This document shows, one piece after another, positions 26,561 to 33,471 of a stretch of 33,471 bases of DNA (the first letter of the stretch is position 1; each line of letters starts with the position of its first letter). Source of the DNA: Pseudooctadecabacter sp. (lineage in GTDB: Bacteria > Pseudomonadota > Alphaproteobacteria > Rhodobacterales > Rhodobacteraceae). The stretch lies in the NCBI RefSeq assembly GCF_020627745.1, contig NZ_JAHDGE010000027.1, positions 1 to 33,471 of the forward strand, read 5' to 3'. The notes below the pieces were generated by a model. That model made no database searches. It worked only from the letters and a program-made list of their open reading frames with translations, and was not told the DNA's origin. The translations under genes and the position numbers were made by a program.

Positions 26561-27829
26561 TCAACGGGATTCCAGAAACGAGGCGAAATCCGCGACAATA
26601 CGCGCCTCAAACCCGTTTTGTAGGCCCGCAACGGGGGCCGCGACCAGCCAGTCGCCCCGAAACACCGCCGGTGTGACCATCAAAGACGCCCGTGGCAGGC
26701 CGGTGTCGCGCCAGTCGGGCACCTCGCGGATGGCCTCCCCCAAGGCGCGGATGCTCAGACCGTCCTGTGCCTCGCCCAGGATCTGCCAGCGTCCGTCCCA
26801 GGTATGTCCCGACGGCGCGGCGATATTTTTGACCGCCTGCAGTTCGCGTGAGATGCGCAGACGATGATCCTCCTGCGTGATGACGCAACCAGCCAAGGTA
26901 TGTTTGCCCGCCTGCATCAGCCCGATTTCCAGATCCATGACCGCATCGGCCCGTGGCGGAAGCGCCTTGCCGCCCACATACATCAATGCACCCACAAGCA
27001 GCCGGCGCTGGATGTCCGGGGGCAAGGGCGGTGTCGGGCGCGTATCAATCAAGACGTCACCGCCCTCCTCGCGGGCAACGTCACGGGCGGCTTTGGCAGT
27101 GTAATATTCCAAAGCGCCCCGCGCACCGGCCATATGGATGGCGACGGATTTCAGAACATCGGTATCAATCTCCAGATCCGATAGAACCTTCAGCGCCTTG
27201 CGCGTTCGCGAACGTTCGAATGCGTCATCCTCATTCGTCGGGTCGTCGACCCATGGCACATCATGGCGGTTCAGGTGGTCGCGCAAATCGGCGCGGCTTT
27301 GTTGCCACAGGGGCCGCGCCCATTGGACATCGTGCCTGTCAAACTGCGTATCCATCAGGGCAAGGCCATCGACACCAGATTTTCGCGCCAGACGCATGAC
27401 GAATGTCTCTGCCACATCGTCCACCGTATGCCCCAGCAAAACCGCACCAACATCGTTGTCCTTGGCCCAATCCGCAATCAGCCGGTAACGCGCCTTGCGT
27501 GCGGCAGCGGGCAGGTTGCCCGTGGCAGCCGCGCCATCCCATGTGATCACGCTATGGGAAATCCCGCAGTCCTCACAAAAGGCCGCGACCATCTGTGCCT
27601 CGGTCGCGGCCTCGGGCCTTAGCCCATGGTCGACGGTCACGGCTTTGACTGATGTGCCCGCCAGATCGGCCCACATTTTCGTGACGTTGAGCAATGCCAT
27701 GGAATCACCACCGCCGGACACGGCCACCCCGACCGTCTCAGGCGATTTGCCCAGAAACGCGGTATCGACAAAATGAACCAACATGCCATCAGCGCCCAAG
27801 GGGGTCAGCTGATCGGCGGTCAGACGCAT
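26561..27829 (-). CDS. tilS: tRNA(Ile)-lysidine synthetase TilS
   Basis: A 422-residue PP-loop ATPase that changes C34 of the CAU-anticodon tRNA(Ile) to lysidine. The PP-loop motif SGGGDS is at 38-43, with further conserved stretches TVDHGLRPEA and LLGHTVDDVAETFVMRLARKS-like region near 130-150. The C-terminal part is a family-typical extension. The start overlaps the cpoB stop by 10 bases, giving translational coupling. It is followed by ftsH after an 88-base gap, a tilS-ftsH pairing common in bacteria. Confidence 0.94.
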   Translation of the reverse strand: MRLTADQLTPLGADGMLVHFVDTAFLGKSPETVGVAVSGGGDSMALLNVTKMWADLAGTSVKAVTVDHGLRPEAATEAQMVAAFCEDCGISHSVITWDGAAATGNLPAAARKARYRLIADWAKDNDVGAVLLGHTVDDVAETFVMRLARKSGVDGLALMDTQFDRHDVQWARPLWQQSRADLRDHLNRHDVPWVDDPTNEDDAFERSRTRKALKVLSDLEIDTDVLKSVAIHMAGARGALEYYTAKAARDVAREEGGDVLIDTRPTPPLPPDIQRRLLVGALMYVGGKALPPRADAVMDLEIGLMQAGKHTLAGCVITQEDHRLRISRELQAVKNIAAPSGHTWDGRWQILGEAQDGLSIRALGEAIREVPDWRDTGLPRASLMVTPAVFRGDWLVAAPVAGLQNGFEARIVADFASFLESR

Positions 27830-28635
27830 CCCAGATTGACCATGGCCGCCTGTGCATCGCCGACCTCTGGCGCACCGGGGAAGCGCACGGCAACCTCGCC
27901 CAGGGTCACGCAGGCGTCCTGCGTCTGGCCCAAAGCCCCCAGTGACTGCCCCAAACGGAACAATGCCTCGGGGGCGGCAGGGCCTTCGGGATTGCCCGAA
28001 AAGGCCGACAGATAGGCGCGCGCGGCGTTGGTCATTTCACCCAACCCTTCGAACGCCTTTCCGCGCAGGATATGGGCCTGCGTGGCTACTGGGCTGCCGG
28101 GGTAGGTCTCGCTAAAGGTCGCAAGGAGGTCCGCGGCGCCGCGAAAGTCACCTGAGGCGAGCGCCTCCTGCGCCCGCTCGAAATCCTGACTTTCACCAAT
28201 GGCGAGGGCCGGGCCGTTGGTCACAGGTGTCTCGATGGCGGGGGCCGTGGGTTCCACGTCTACTCCGCCGAGGGAGGGTGTGTCCCCCAACTGGCCGATG
28301 TCACACCCCTCTTCCAGCTCACACAGGCGGAATTCCAGATCGCCAATGCGGTTGGTGCCGTCGCGCGTGATCCGTGTGATGCGGAATTCAAGGTCTTCGG
28401 TTTTGGAGGTCAGGCGGGTCAGCTCTGCTTCGATGGAATTGAGGCGGTCCAGCGGCGTCGCGCCTGTCACGCCCTCGCCTGCCAGTCCGGAAACGACAAG
28501 TTCAGCCCGCAAGGCACTGATATCCCCATAAAGACTGGCCAGTTCGGCACGGATATCGGCAAGCGTCTGATCCTGTGCGAAGGCCGCCCCAGCGGGGGCG
28601 GCCATAGCCGCAATCATTGCAAGTACACGTAACAT
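27820..28635 (-). CDS. cpoB: Tol-Pal system protein CpoB (YbgF)
   Basis: A 271-residue periplasmic protein that coordinates Tol-Pal with peptidoglycan synthesis at division in relatives. The signal peptide covers residues 1-21 (ends AFA). A coiled coil spans about 25-115 with many Glu/Leu heptads, followed by three to four TPR repeats (about 150-271). ATG at 28635 with GGGGGA upstream is preferred over the TTG at 28647 that would add MGDV. It lies 19 bases after pal and overlaps tilS by 10 bases. Confidence 0.92.
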   Translation of the reverse strand: MLRVLAMIAAMAAPAGAAFAQDQTLADIRAELASLYGDISALRAELVVSGLAGEGVTGATPLDRLNSIEAELTRLTSKTEDLEFRITRITRDGTNRIGDLEFRLCELEEGCDIGQLGDTPSLGGVDVEPTAPAIETPVTNGPALAIGESQDFERAQEALASGDFRGAADLLATFSETYPGSPVATQAHILRGKAFEGLGEMTNAARAYLSAFSGNPEGPAAPEALFRLGQSLGALGQTQDACVTLGEVAVRFPGAPEVGDAQAAMVNLGCV

Positions 28636-28654
28636 CACATCCCCCAATGGCCGC

Positions 28655-29194
28655 TTAGCTGGACGCCCCGATCGAGATGATCGTCACCGCACGGCGGTTT
28701 TGCGCATAACAGCTTTCTTCGGAACAAACCGCAAGGGGGCGTTCCTTGCCGTAGGACACGGTGCGGATACGGTTCGCAGACACCCCCTGAGAGATCAGGA
28801 ATTCACGCACCGCATTGGCGCGACGTGCGCCCAACGCAAGGTTGTATTCGCGCGTGCCCTGTTCGTCCGCATGCCCTTCGATCACGGCAAGGTAGTCCGA
28901 ATTGGTCTGCAACCAGCCCGCCTGCCCGCGCAAAGTGGCCTGACCTGCTGCCGTCAGGGTCGACTGGTCGACCTCAAACAACACGCGGTCTCCGATGGTC
29001 TGGCTAAAGAAGGCGGGGCTGGACGGGTTGTTTGCCCCGGTCAGGGCCGTCTGGTCGATACCGGTGTTGACAGCCGCGCCTGCACCGGTGCCGTTCAGAT
29101 CGACGGCATCGGTGCTGTCAAACCGGTCCGCATTCGTGCACGCACCCAGCGTCAGCGCACCCAGAAGTGCCGTGATTTTCAAAAGATGTGTCAT
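28655..29194 (-). CDS. pal: Peptidoglycan-associated lipoprotein Pal
   Basis: A 179-residue outer-membrane lipoprotein. The signal peptide ends in lipobox LGAC (Cys19). The OmpA-like domain spans about 65-175 with EGHADEQGTREYNLALGARR, which holds the Asp and Arg that bind peptidoglycan, and ends ISIGASS. It tethers the outer membrane to the wall and interacts with TolB. Ribosome site GGGAC upstream of the ATG. Order tolB-pal-cpoB is conserved. Confidence 0.97.
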   Translation of the reverse strand: MTHLLKITALLGALTLGACTNADRFDSTDAVDLNGTGAGAAVNTGIDQTALTGANNPSSPAFFSQTIGDRVLFEVDQSTLTAAGQATLRGQAGWLQTNSDYLAVIEGHADEQGTREYNLALGARRANAVREFLISQGVSANRIRTVSYGKERPLAVCSEESCYAQNRRAVTIISIGASS

Positions 29195-29274
29195 GGGTCT
29201 GTCCCGTTATTTTTATGTGCTCGTTGCCATCATCTTATCACGGTATTTCGTGTTTGAGAATCGCATTTCGGTGA

Positions 29275-30621
29275 TCACCGCTGCAATGGCCCCCAAGACG
29301 GGTCAGACCCGCCCTGCGGCGTTGACACGCGGCGCAGGTTGCGGCCCGTGATATCCACCGAATAAAGCGCCGATGTCCCGTCCGCGCCTTGGGTTTCGCG
29401 GGCGAACATGATGACGCGGCCATTGGGGGCCCAAGTGGGCCCTTCATCAAGGAACGACGACGTCAGCAGACGTTCCTCGCTGCCGTCGGTGCGCATCACG
29501 CCGATATGGAAACGGCCCGCTTCCTGTTTGGTAAACGCAATCAGATCACCACGGGGCGACCACACGGGCGTCCCATATCGCCCGCTTCCAAAGGAAATGC
29601 GCTGCGGCTCACCCCCGTTGGCGGACATGATATAAAGCTGCTGGGACCCGCTGCGGTCGCTTTCAAACACGATCTGGCTGCCATCGGGGCTAAAGCTGGG
29701 TGCGGTTTCAATGGCCGGCGTGTTGGTCAGACGGGTGAACTGCCCCGTTGTCAGATCACTGCGGTAAATGTCGGTGTTGCCGCCGTTGGCAAGGCTGTAG
29801 ATCACCTGCCGCCCGTCGCGGCTGAACCGTGGTGAAAACGCCATTTCGCCGGGGGCTGTCTGCAACTGCTGCTGGCCTGCGGGGTTGGCGACGTCCAGCA
29901 CATTAATGCGCGGAAATCCGCTGCCAAAGCTGGTGTAAAGGATGCGCTGGCCGTCTGGGCTGAACCGAGGGGCCAGAACAATGGCGCTGCTGTCGGTCAA
30001 AAACTGCACATTCGCGCCGTCGTAATCCATGATTGCCACACGTTTGGCGCGGTCGTCCTTGGGGCCGGTTTCGGCGATATAAACGACGCGGCTGTCGAAA
30101 TAGCCCGCCTCGCCGGTGATCCGGCTGTAGACCACATCGGCCACCTGATGGGCCATCCGCCGCCATGCGTCTGTGGTGCCCGACAGCTGCAGGCCTTCGC
30201 CCATCTCGGCGCCGGTGAACACGTCATAGAGACGAAATTTGACCGTCACCTGATTGCCATTGACCGCCACAGCGCCCGTGACCAGCGCCTGCGCATTGAT
30301 GGCGCGCCAGTCGGGAAACGCCACAGGTGCGCCGAAACTGGCGGGGGTGGAAATGAAGGACGAGGCAGGCAGCTGACGGAACAGGCCCGTGCCCGTCAAA
30401 TCCTCTGCCACAACTTGCGAAATTTGTGCGGCCATCTGTTCAGACCCCGCAACCTCCGCCTGAAAGGCGGGCAGTGCGAAGGGCATGGGTTCGATGATGC
30501 CTTCGGTCAGACGGCCGAGATCAATTGTAGCCCCCTCTTGGGCGCGCGAAGTGGACAGTGGCATCACCATCACAAGGCAGGTCATCAACAGTGTCAAAAA
30601 TCTTGTCATCATGGGCCTCAT
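29275..30621 (-). CDS. tolB: Tol-Pal translocation protein TolB
   Basis: A 448-residue periplasmic protein. The signal peptide ends near SRA, an N-terminal D1 domain follows (about 28-165), and a six-bladed beta-propeller covers about 180-445 with repeated FSPDG-type motifs (for example [39 protein letters not shown]). It shuttles between Pal and TolA. Three nearby starts exist (30621, 30612, 30609). The GAGG inside the first codons favours 30609 or 30612, so the true N-terminus may be three or four residues shorter. Confidence 0.96.
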   Translation of the reverse strand: MRPMMTRFLTLLMTCLVMVMPLSTSRAQEGATIDLGRLTEGIIEPMPFALPAFQAEVAGSEQMAAQISQVVAEDLTGTGLFRQLPASSFISTPASFGAPVAFPDWRAINAQALVTGAVAVNGNQVTVKFRLYDVFTGAEMGEGLQLSGTTDAWRRMAHQVADVVYSRITGEAGYFDSRVVYIAETGPKDDRAKRVAIMDYDGANVQFLTDSSAIVLAPRFSPDGQRILYTSFGSGFPRINVLDVANPAGQQQLQTAPGEMAFSPRFSRDGRQVIYSLANGGNTDIYRSDLTTGQFTRLTNTPAIETAPSFSPDGSQIVFESDRSGSQQLYIMSANGGEPQRISFGSGRYGTPVWSPRGDLIAFTKQEAGRFHIGVMRTDGSEERLLTSSFLDEGPTWAPNGRVIMFARETQGADGTSALYSVDITGRNLRRVSTPQGGSDPSWGPLQR

Positions 30622-30691
30622 TGTGATGATTGTCCGTCCGCACGCAACGGGGAGAAGTCGTGATTTTGAATCATTGTCGGTTTGTCGCCCA

Positions 30692-31828
30692 TCACCGCAG
30701 CCTCATCTGGCTGGGATCAAACGTCAGTCGCAAACGTCTGGCTTGCTGGAACTGTTCCGCAGGCACGGTGTAACCCGTCCGCCCGCCATCGCGCTGACAG
30801 CGCACAAGTGCGGACCGCGCAATGCGGAACGCCACATCAGCATCCGCCTGCCCGCCGCCTTCGAAACCGGTCAGAGTGATGGAACTGGCATCAATGGTGC
30901 CATCGGGGTTCATGACCCATTCGACAGTGATCAAGGTGTTCAGGGCGGCGGTTGACGCGCTGCCCACGCTCCAACAGTTGCGGATTTCACGGCGCAGATC
31001 GGCCTTCGCACCATCTGAGATATCACCCCCGCCCAAGCCCGGTGTCGGGTCCGCCGCAGGCGGGGTCGGGGTGTCCGCAGCACCAGCCTCGGCCAGGGCG
31101 GCGGCAACCGGATCAACCGCGTCGTCGGCAGGGGCCTCGATCGCAGGTGCAGGCCGGTTGGGCCGCGTTTGCGGGCGCGACGAAATCTCAGGCGCGAAAG
31201 CAGGCTCTTCGGCTTCGGTCACGATCTGATCGGCGGCGGCTTCGGGCGCTGTGGTCTCATCGGCTGGCTCCACCGGCTCCTCGGCGGGGGCCTCAACCTG
31301 CTGCGTGGCGGCCTCGGTCACCTGCGGCGCGACGCTGGCGTCGGGCGGCGGCGGGGCCACAATCTCGGGTGCAACACGCGGAGCCGGACGGGGCACGGGC
31401 CGCAGGCTTGCGCCCAATTCGGCCGAGGGCGGCGGCGCGATGATCGTGGGCGTGTCAGGCACATCGGGGGGCGCATCGGTGACTTGGGTGTCCGGCACGG
31501 TCAACTCCGGCGCCTCGGGCGGTGTTTCGGCGGCGGGCGGGGTGATCGGTTCGGGCGGAGTGACCGGTTCGGGCGAAGTTTCCGCAACCGGCGGCGTCAC
31601 CGGCGCGGGCTCCGGTTCCTCAATCACTGGCGTTTGTGGCTCCTGCACCGCGCCCGCAGGCAGATCCGGCTGCACGCCTTGGGTCAAAGCTGCGAATTCC
31701 TCGCCTGAGACGACCGACACCTCTGTCACCTCAAACGGCAAAGGGTCTGCATCCATCCCCCACCCCACAACCATCCACACGACCAAAGCCGCATGTCCGG
31801 TGAGTGAGAAATAGGTGCCGGCGCTCAT
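30692..31828 (-). CDS. tolA: Tol-Pal protein TolA (TonB/TolA C-terminal type)
   Basis: A 378-residue protein that spans the periplasm and transmits force from TolQR to TolB-Pal. A membrane helix near residues 5-25 is followed by a long Pro/Glu/Ala-rich low-complexity stretch (about 40-280) and a C-terminal TolA/TonB domain (about 285-378) with Cys in NCWSVGS and VRCQRDGG. The low-complexity part is Pro/Glu-rich rather than the Ala/Lys helix of E. coli TolA. Three bases separate it from tolR. Confidence 0.92.
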   Translation of the reverse strand: MSAGTYFSLTGHAALVVWMVVGWGMDADPLPFEVTEVSVVSGEEFAALTQGVQPDLPAGAVQEPQTPVIEEPEPAPVTPPVAETSPEPVTPPEPITPPAAETPPEAPELTVPDTQVTDAPPDVPDTPTIIAPPPSAELGASLRPVPRPAPRVAPEIVAPPPPDASVAPQVTEAATQQVEAPAEEPVEPADETTAPEAAADQIVTEAEEPAFAPEISSRPQTRPNRPAPAIEAPADDAVDPVAAALAEAGAADTPTPPAADPTPGLGGGDISDGAKADLRREIRNCWSVGSASTAALNTLITVEWVMNPDGTIDASSITLTGFEGGGQADADVAFRIARSALVRCQRDGGRTGYTVPAEQFQQARRLRLTFDPSQMRLR

Positions 31829-31831
31829 GGC

Positions 31832-32311
31832 TTACCCGTCGCTTTCGCCGCCCAGCGACGGCCCACCAATGTCTGTCACCAAACCAATGTTGTTGAAGCC
31901 GGCGGCATTCAGCGCACCCATGACCTGCGCCACAGCGTTCCATTCATTCACGCCGTCCGCGCGCAGGAAAATTCGGTCGCTGTCACGCTCCGCCGCGATC
32001 CCCTGCAGGCGCGGGATCAGATCGGCGGCAGCCACAGGGGTTTCCTGAATCATGATCTCACCTTCGGCCGTCAAGGTGACGGTCAGCGGCTCTTCCTCAT
32101 CCGATGGCAGCGCGTTAGCGGCGGTTTCGGGCAGTTGCACCGGCACACCCACAACGGACAGGGGGGCCGCGACCATGAAGATGATAAGCAGCACCAACAT
32201 GACATCCACGAAGGGGGTCACGTTGATCTCGGACATAGGACGCGCGCGGCGTTTGCGCCTGCGTGCCCGCCTGCCGCCTGTGTCGTCCTTTTGAATGGTT
32301 GCACCGGCCAT
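31832..32311 (-). CDS. tolR: Tol-Pal stator protein TolR (ExbD family)
   Basis: A 159-residue protein with an Arg/Lys-rich cytoplasmic N-terminus (residues 1-25), a single membrane helix (INVTPFVDVMLVLLIIFM) carrying the proton-relay Asp in FVDVML, and a periplasmic ExbD domain (about 55-159). It forms the proton-driven motor with TolQ. One base separates it from tolQ. Confidence 0.96.
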   Translation of the reverse strand: MAGATIQKDDTGGRRARRRKRRARPMSEINVTPFVDVMLVLLIIFMVAAPLSVVGVPVQLPETAANALPSDEEEPLTVTLTAEGEIMIQETPVAAADLIPRLQGIAAERDSDRIFLRADGVNEWNAVAQVMGALNAAGFNNIGLVTDIGGPSLGGESDG

Positions 32312-32312
32312 C

Positions 32313-32987
32313 TTAGCTGTCCAACTGACGGCTCAGGATGGTGGCGAATTCGTCGGCGAAGGCTTCATAGCCGGATGTGATCCGGTCTGCGTCGGCGCTC
32401 AGTTTGTTGTAATAGATCACCGCCGGGATCGCCGCCAAAAGGCCCAGACCCGTGGCCAGCAAGGCCTCCGCAATACCGGGGGCCACGACCGCCAGATTGG
32501 TGTTTTGCTGTTCGGCAATCTCGATAAAGCTGTTCATGATGCCGATGACCGTGCCGAACAATCCAATAAACGGGGCGGCCGACCCGACCGTGGCCAGCAC
32601 CGTCAAGCCGCGCTGCAACCGTTCTGTTTCCTTGGCAATCGCCACATCCATGTTGCGATCAATCCGCGCCGTGGCCCCGGCAATCAACCCGCCATCCTGC
32701 CGGTGCGATCTGCGCCATTCCAACATGCCCGCCGCAAAAATCTTCTCGGACGGTCCCTTCGGGGTCGCCCCGATCTTGTCGAACAATTCATCCAATGGAT
32801 TGCCAGACCAGAACGCCTCATCAAACACCCGCGCCTCAGCGCGCGCGCGACGGTATTGGATGAATTTGTCCACGATCACCGCCCAACACCACACAGAGGC
32901 GATGATCAGCATGATCATGACGATTTTTACGGTGATGGTCGCGCGGGCAAACAACGCCCACATCGTGAATTCGTGTGCTACTTCCAT
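32313..32987 (-). CDS. tolQ: Tol-Pal motor protein TolQ (ExbB/MotA family)
   Basis: A 224-residue inner-membrane protein with three helices (about 9-33, 130-152, 165-190), including the conserved stretch GSAAPFIGLFGTVIGIMNSF. It builds the pentameric stator around TolR. The ATG at 32987 is preferred over the in-frame GTG at 33032, because TolQ proteins begin a few residues before the first helix (MEVAHEFTMWALF). The 112-base gap to ybgC holds only a small hairpin (33046-33061). Confidence 0.95.
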   Translation of the reverse strand: MEVAHEFTMWALFARATITVKIVMIMLIIASVWCWAVIVDKFIQYRRARAEARVFDEAFWSGNPLDELFDKIGATPKGPSEKIFAAGMLEWRRSHRQDGGLIAGATARIDRNMDVAIAKETERLQRGLTVLATVGSAAPFIGLFGTVIGIMNSFIEIAEQQNTNLAVVAPGIAEALLATGLGLLAAIPAVIYYNKLSADADRITSGYEAFADEFATILSRQLDS

Positions 32988-33099
32988 AACGCCTGCTTCT
33001 GCTACGGGCCGGTTTTGGCCTCTGATTGCCACCAGATGTAACGCAGCTTTGGCCGCAAAGCCAACAAAACGTCAATTCACGCCAGTTGGCCCGCCTGTC

Positions 33100-33471
33100 C
33101 TAGTGCAGATTTCGGCGGAATGCTGCCGGAAGACGGGCCGGTGCGCCGGTCTCAGCAATGGCCACGATGGTCACAAGGGCGGTGAACAAAACCTCGCCGC
33201 CGCGCTCAACGGTCTGGCGCACGACCAACCGCGCGCCGGTGACCGTTTCAACCTCGGTCGTGACCTCCAACTGGTCATCGTAGTGGGCCGGTTTGTGATA
33301 ATCCGCCTCAACCCGGCGCACCGCGAAGACAACACCCTCATCGCGTTTCATCGCCGCCTGATCGACGCCCATCTCGCGGACCCATTCGGACCGCCCCCGT
33401 TCGATGAACTTCAGGTAATTGGCATAATAGACAATCCCCGCAAGGTCCGTGTCCTCATAATAAACGCGCAG
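33100..33471 (-). CDS. ybgC: Acyl-CoA thioesterase YbgC, N-terminus cut by window end
   Basis: A hotdog-fold thioesterase of the Tol-Pal cluster, with 123 residues visible. The reading frame stays open to the window end, giving LRVYYEDTDLAGIVYYANYL, which holds the active-site Asp of the family, then FIERGRSEWVREMGVDQ. An internal Met at 33372 is not the start, since the catalytic region lies upstream of it. The first residues are outside the window. The position before tolQ is conserved in proteobacteria. The physiological substrate is uncertain. Confidence 0.93.
   Translation of the reverse strand: MRVYYEDTDLAGIVYYANYLKFIERGRSEWVREMGVDQAAMKRDEGVVFAVRRVEADYHKPAHYDDQLEVTTEVETVTGARLVVRQTVERGGEVLFTALVTIVAIAETGAPARLPAAFRRNLH

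Noticed and set aside
28995..29351. Possible plus-strand gene across the tolB-pal gap
   Set aside because: It overlaps pal and tolB antisense, lacks a ribosome site, and its hydrophobic part arises from an 80-base gap only.

Overview
The window looks like chromosomal DNA of an alphaproteobacterium, most likely family Rhodobacteraceae (Roseobacter group). This rests on GC-rich coding with few gaps, Flp pilins of the GAVTVDW type, an OmpA lipoprotein in the cpaD slot of the tad locus, the ybgC-tolQRAB-pal-cpoB-tilS-ftsH order, and an intergenic GAGGTATTT repeat of a kind I recall from this family. No tRNA, rRNA, insertion sequence, phage gene or CRISPR array was seen.

Layout. 158-2445 (minus): a signal-peptide lytic transglycosylase followed by a HAD-UbiA fusion. 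2801-13810 (plus): a tad (tight adherence, type IVb pilus) locus with three Flp pilin genes, cpaB, cpaC secretin, an OmpA lipoprotein, cpaE/tadZ, cpaF/tadA, tadB, tadC, two TPR lipoproteins and the tadV prepilin peptidase. Terminators after flp2 and after the OmpA gene suggest at least three transcription units. 13821-15449 (minus) encodes a large unassigned membrane protein. 15594-16904 (plus) is a winged-helix AAA ATPase. 17052-20171 (plus) is the helicase plus PdeM phosphoesterase pair of the ligase-associated DNA repair set. 20146-24435 (minus) holds a membrane LytTR regulator, folD, fhs and a MOSC protein. 24562 to the window end (minus) is the envelope operon ybgC (cut by the window edge)-tolQ-tolR-tolA-tolB-pal-cpoB-tilS-ftsH, closed by a strong terminator.

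How the genes fit together. TadV should process the Flp prepilins. CpaF, TadB and TadC form the inner-membrane motor, CpaE positions it, CpaB and CpaC form the periplasmic and outer-membrane channel, and the OmpA and TPR lipoproteins probably anchor or pilot it. The transglycosylase diverges from flp1 and could open peptidoglycan for the machine. Fhs and FolD interconvert one-carbon tetrahydrofolates. Tol-Pal couples the inner membrane to the outer membrane during division.

Most genes belong to known families. The observations most worth a second look are: a base-perfect tandem flp duplication; perfect DnaA boxes in two tad-region control gaps; a 12-bp perfect hairpin inside the start of the first TPR lipoprotein gene, over its lipobox codons; the unassigned membrane protein and AAA ATPase beside tad; a helicase-PdeM pair without its usual ligase and nuclease; and a dispersed intergenic repeat. 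I did not find a clearly new multi-gene system.
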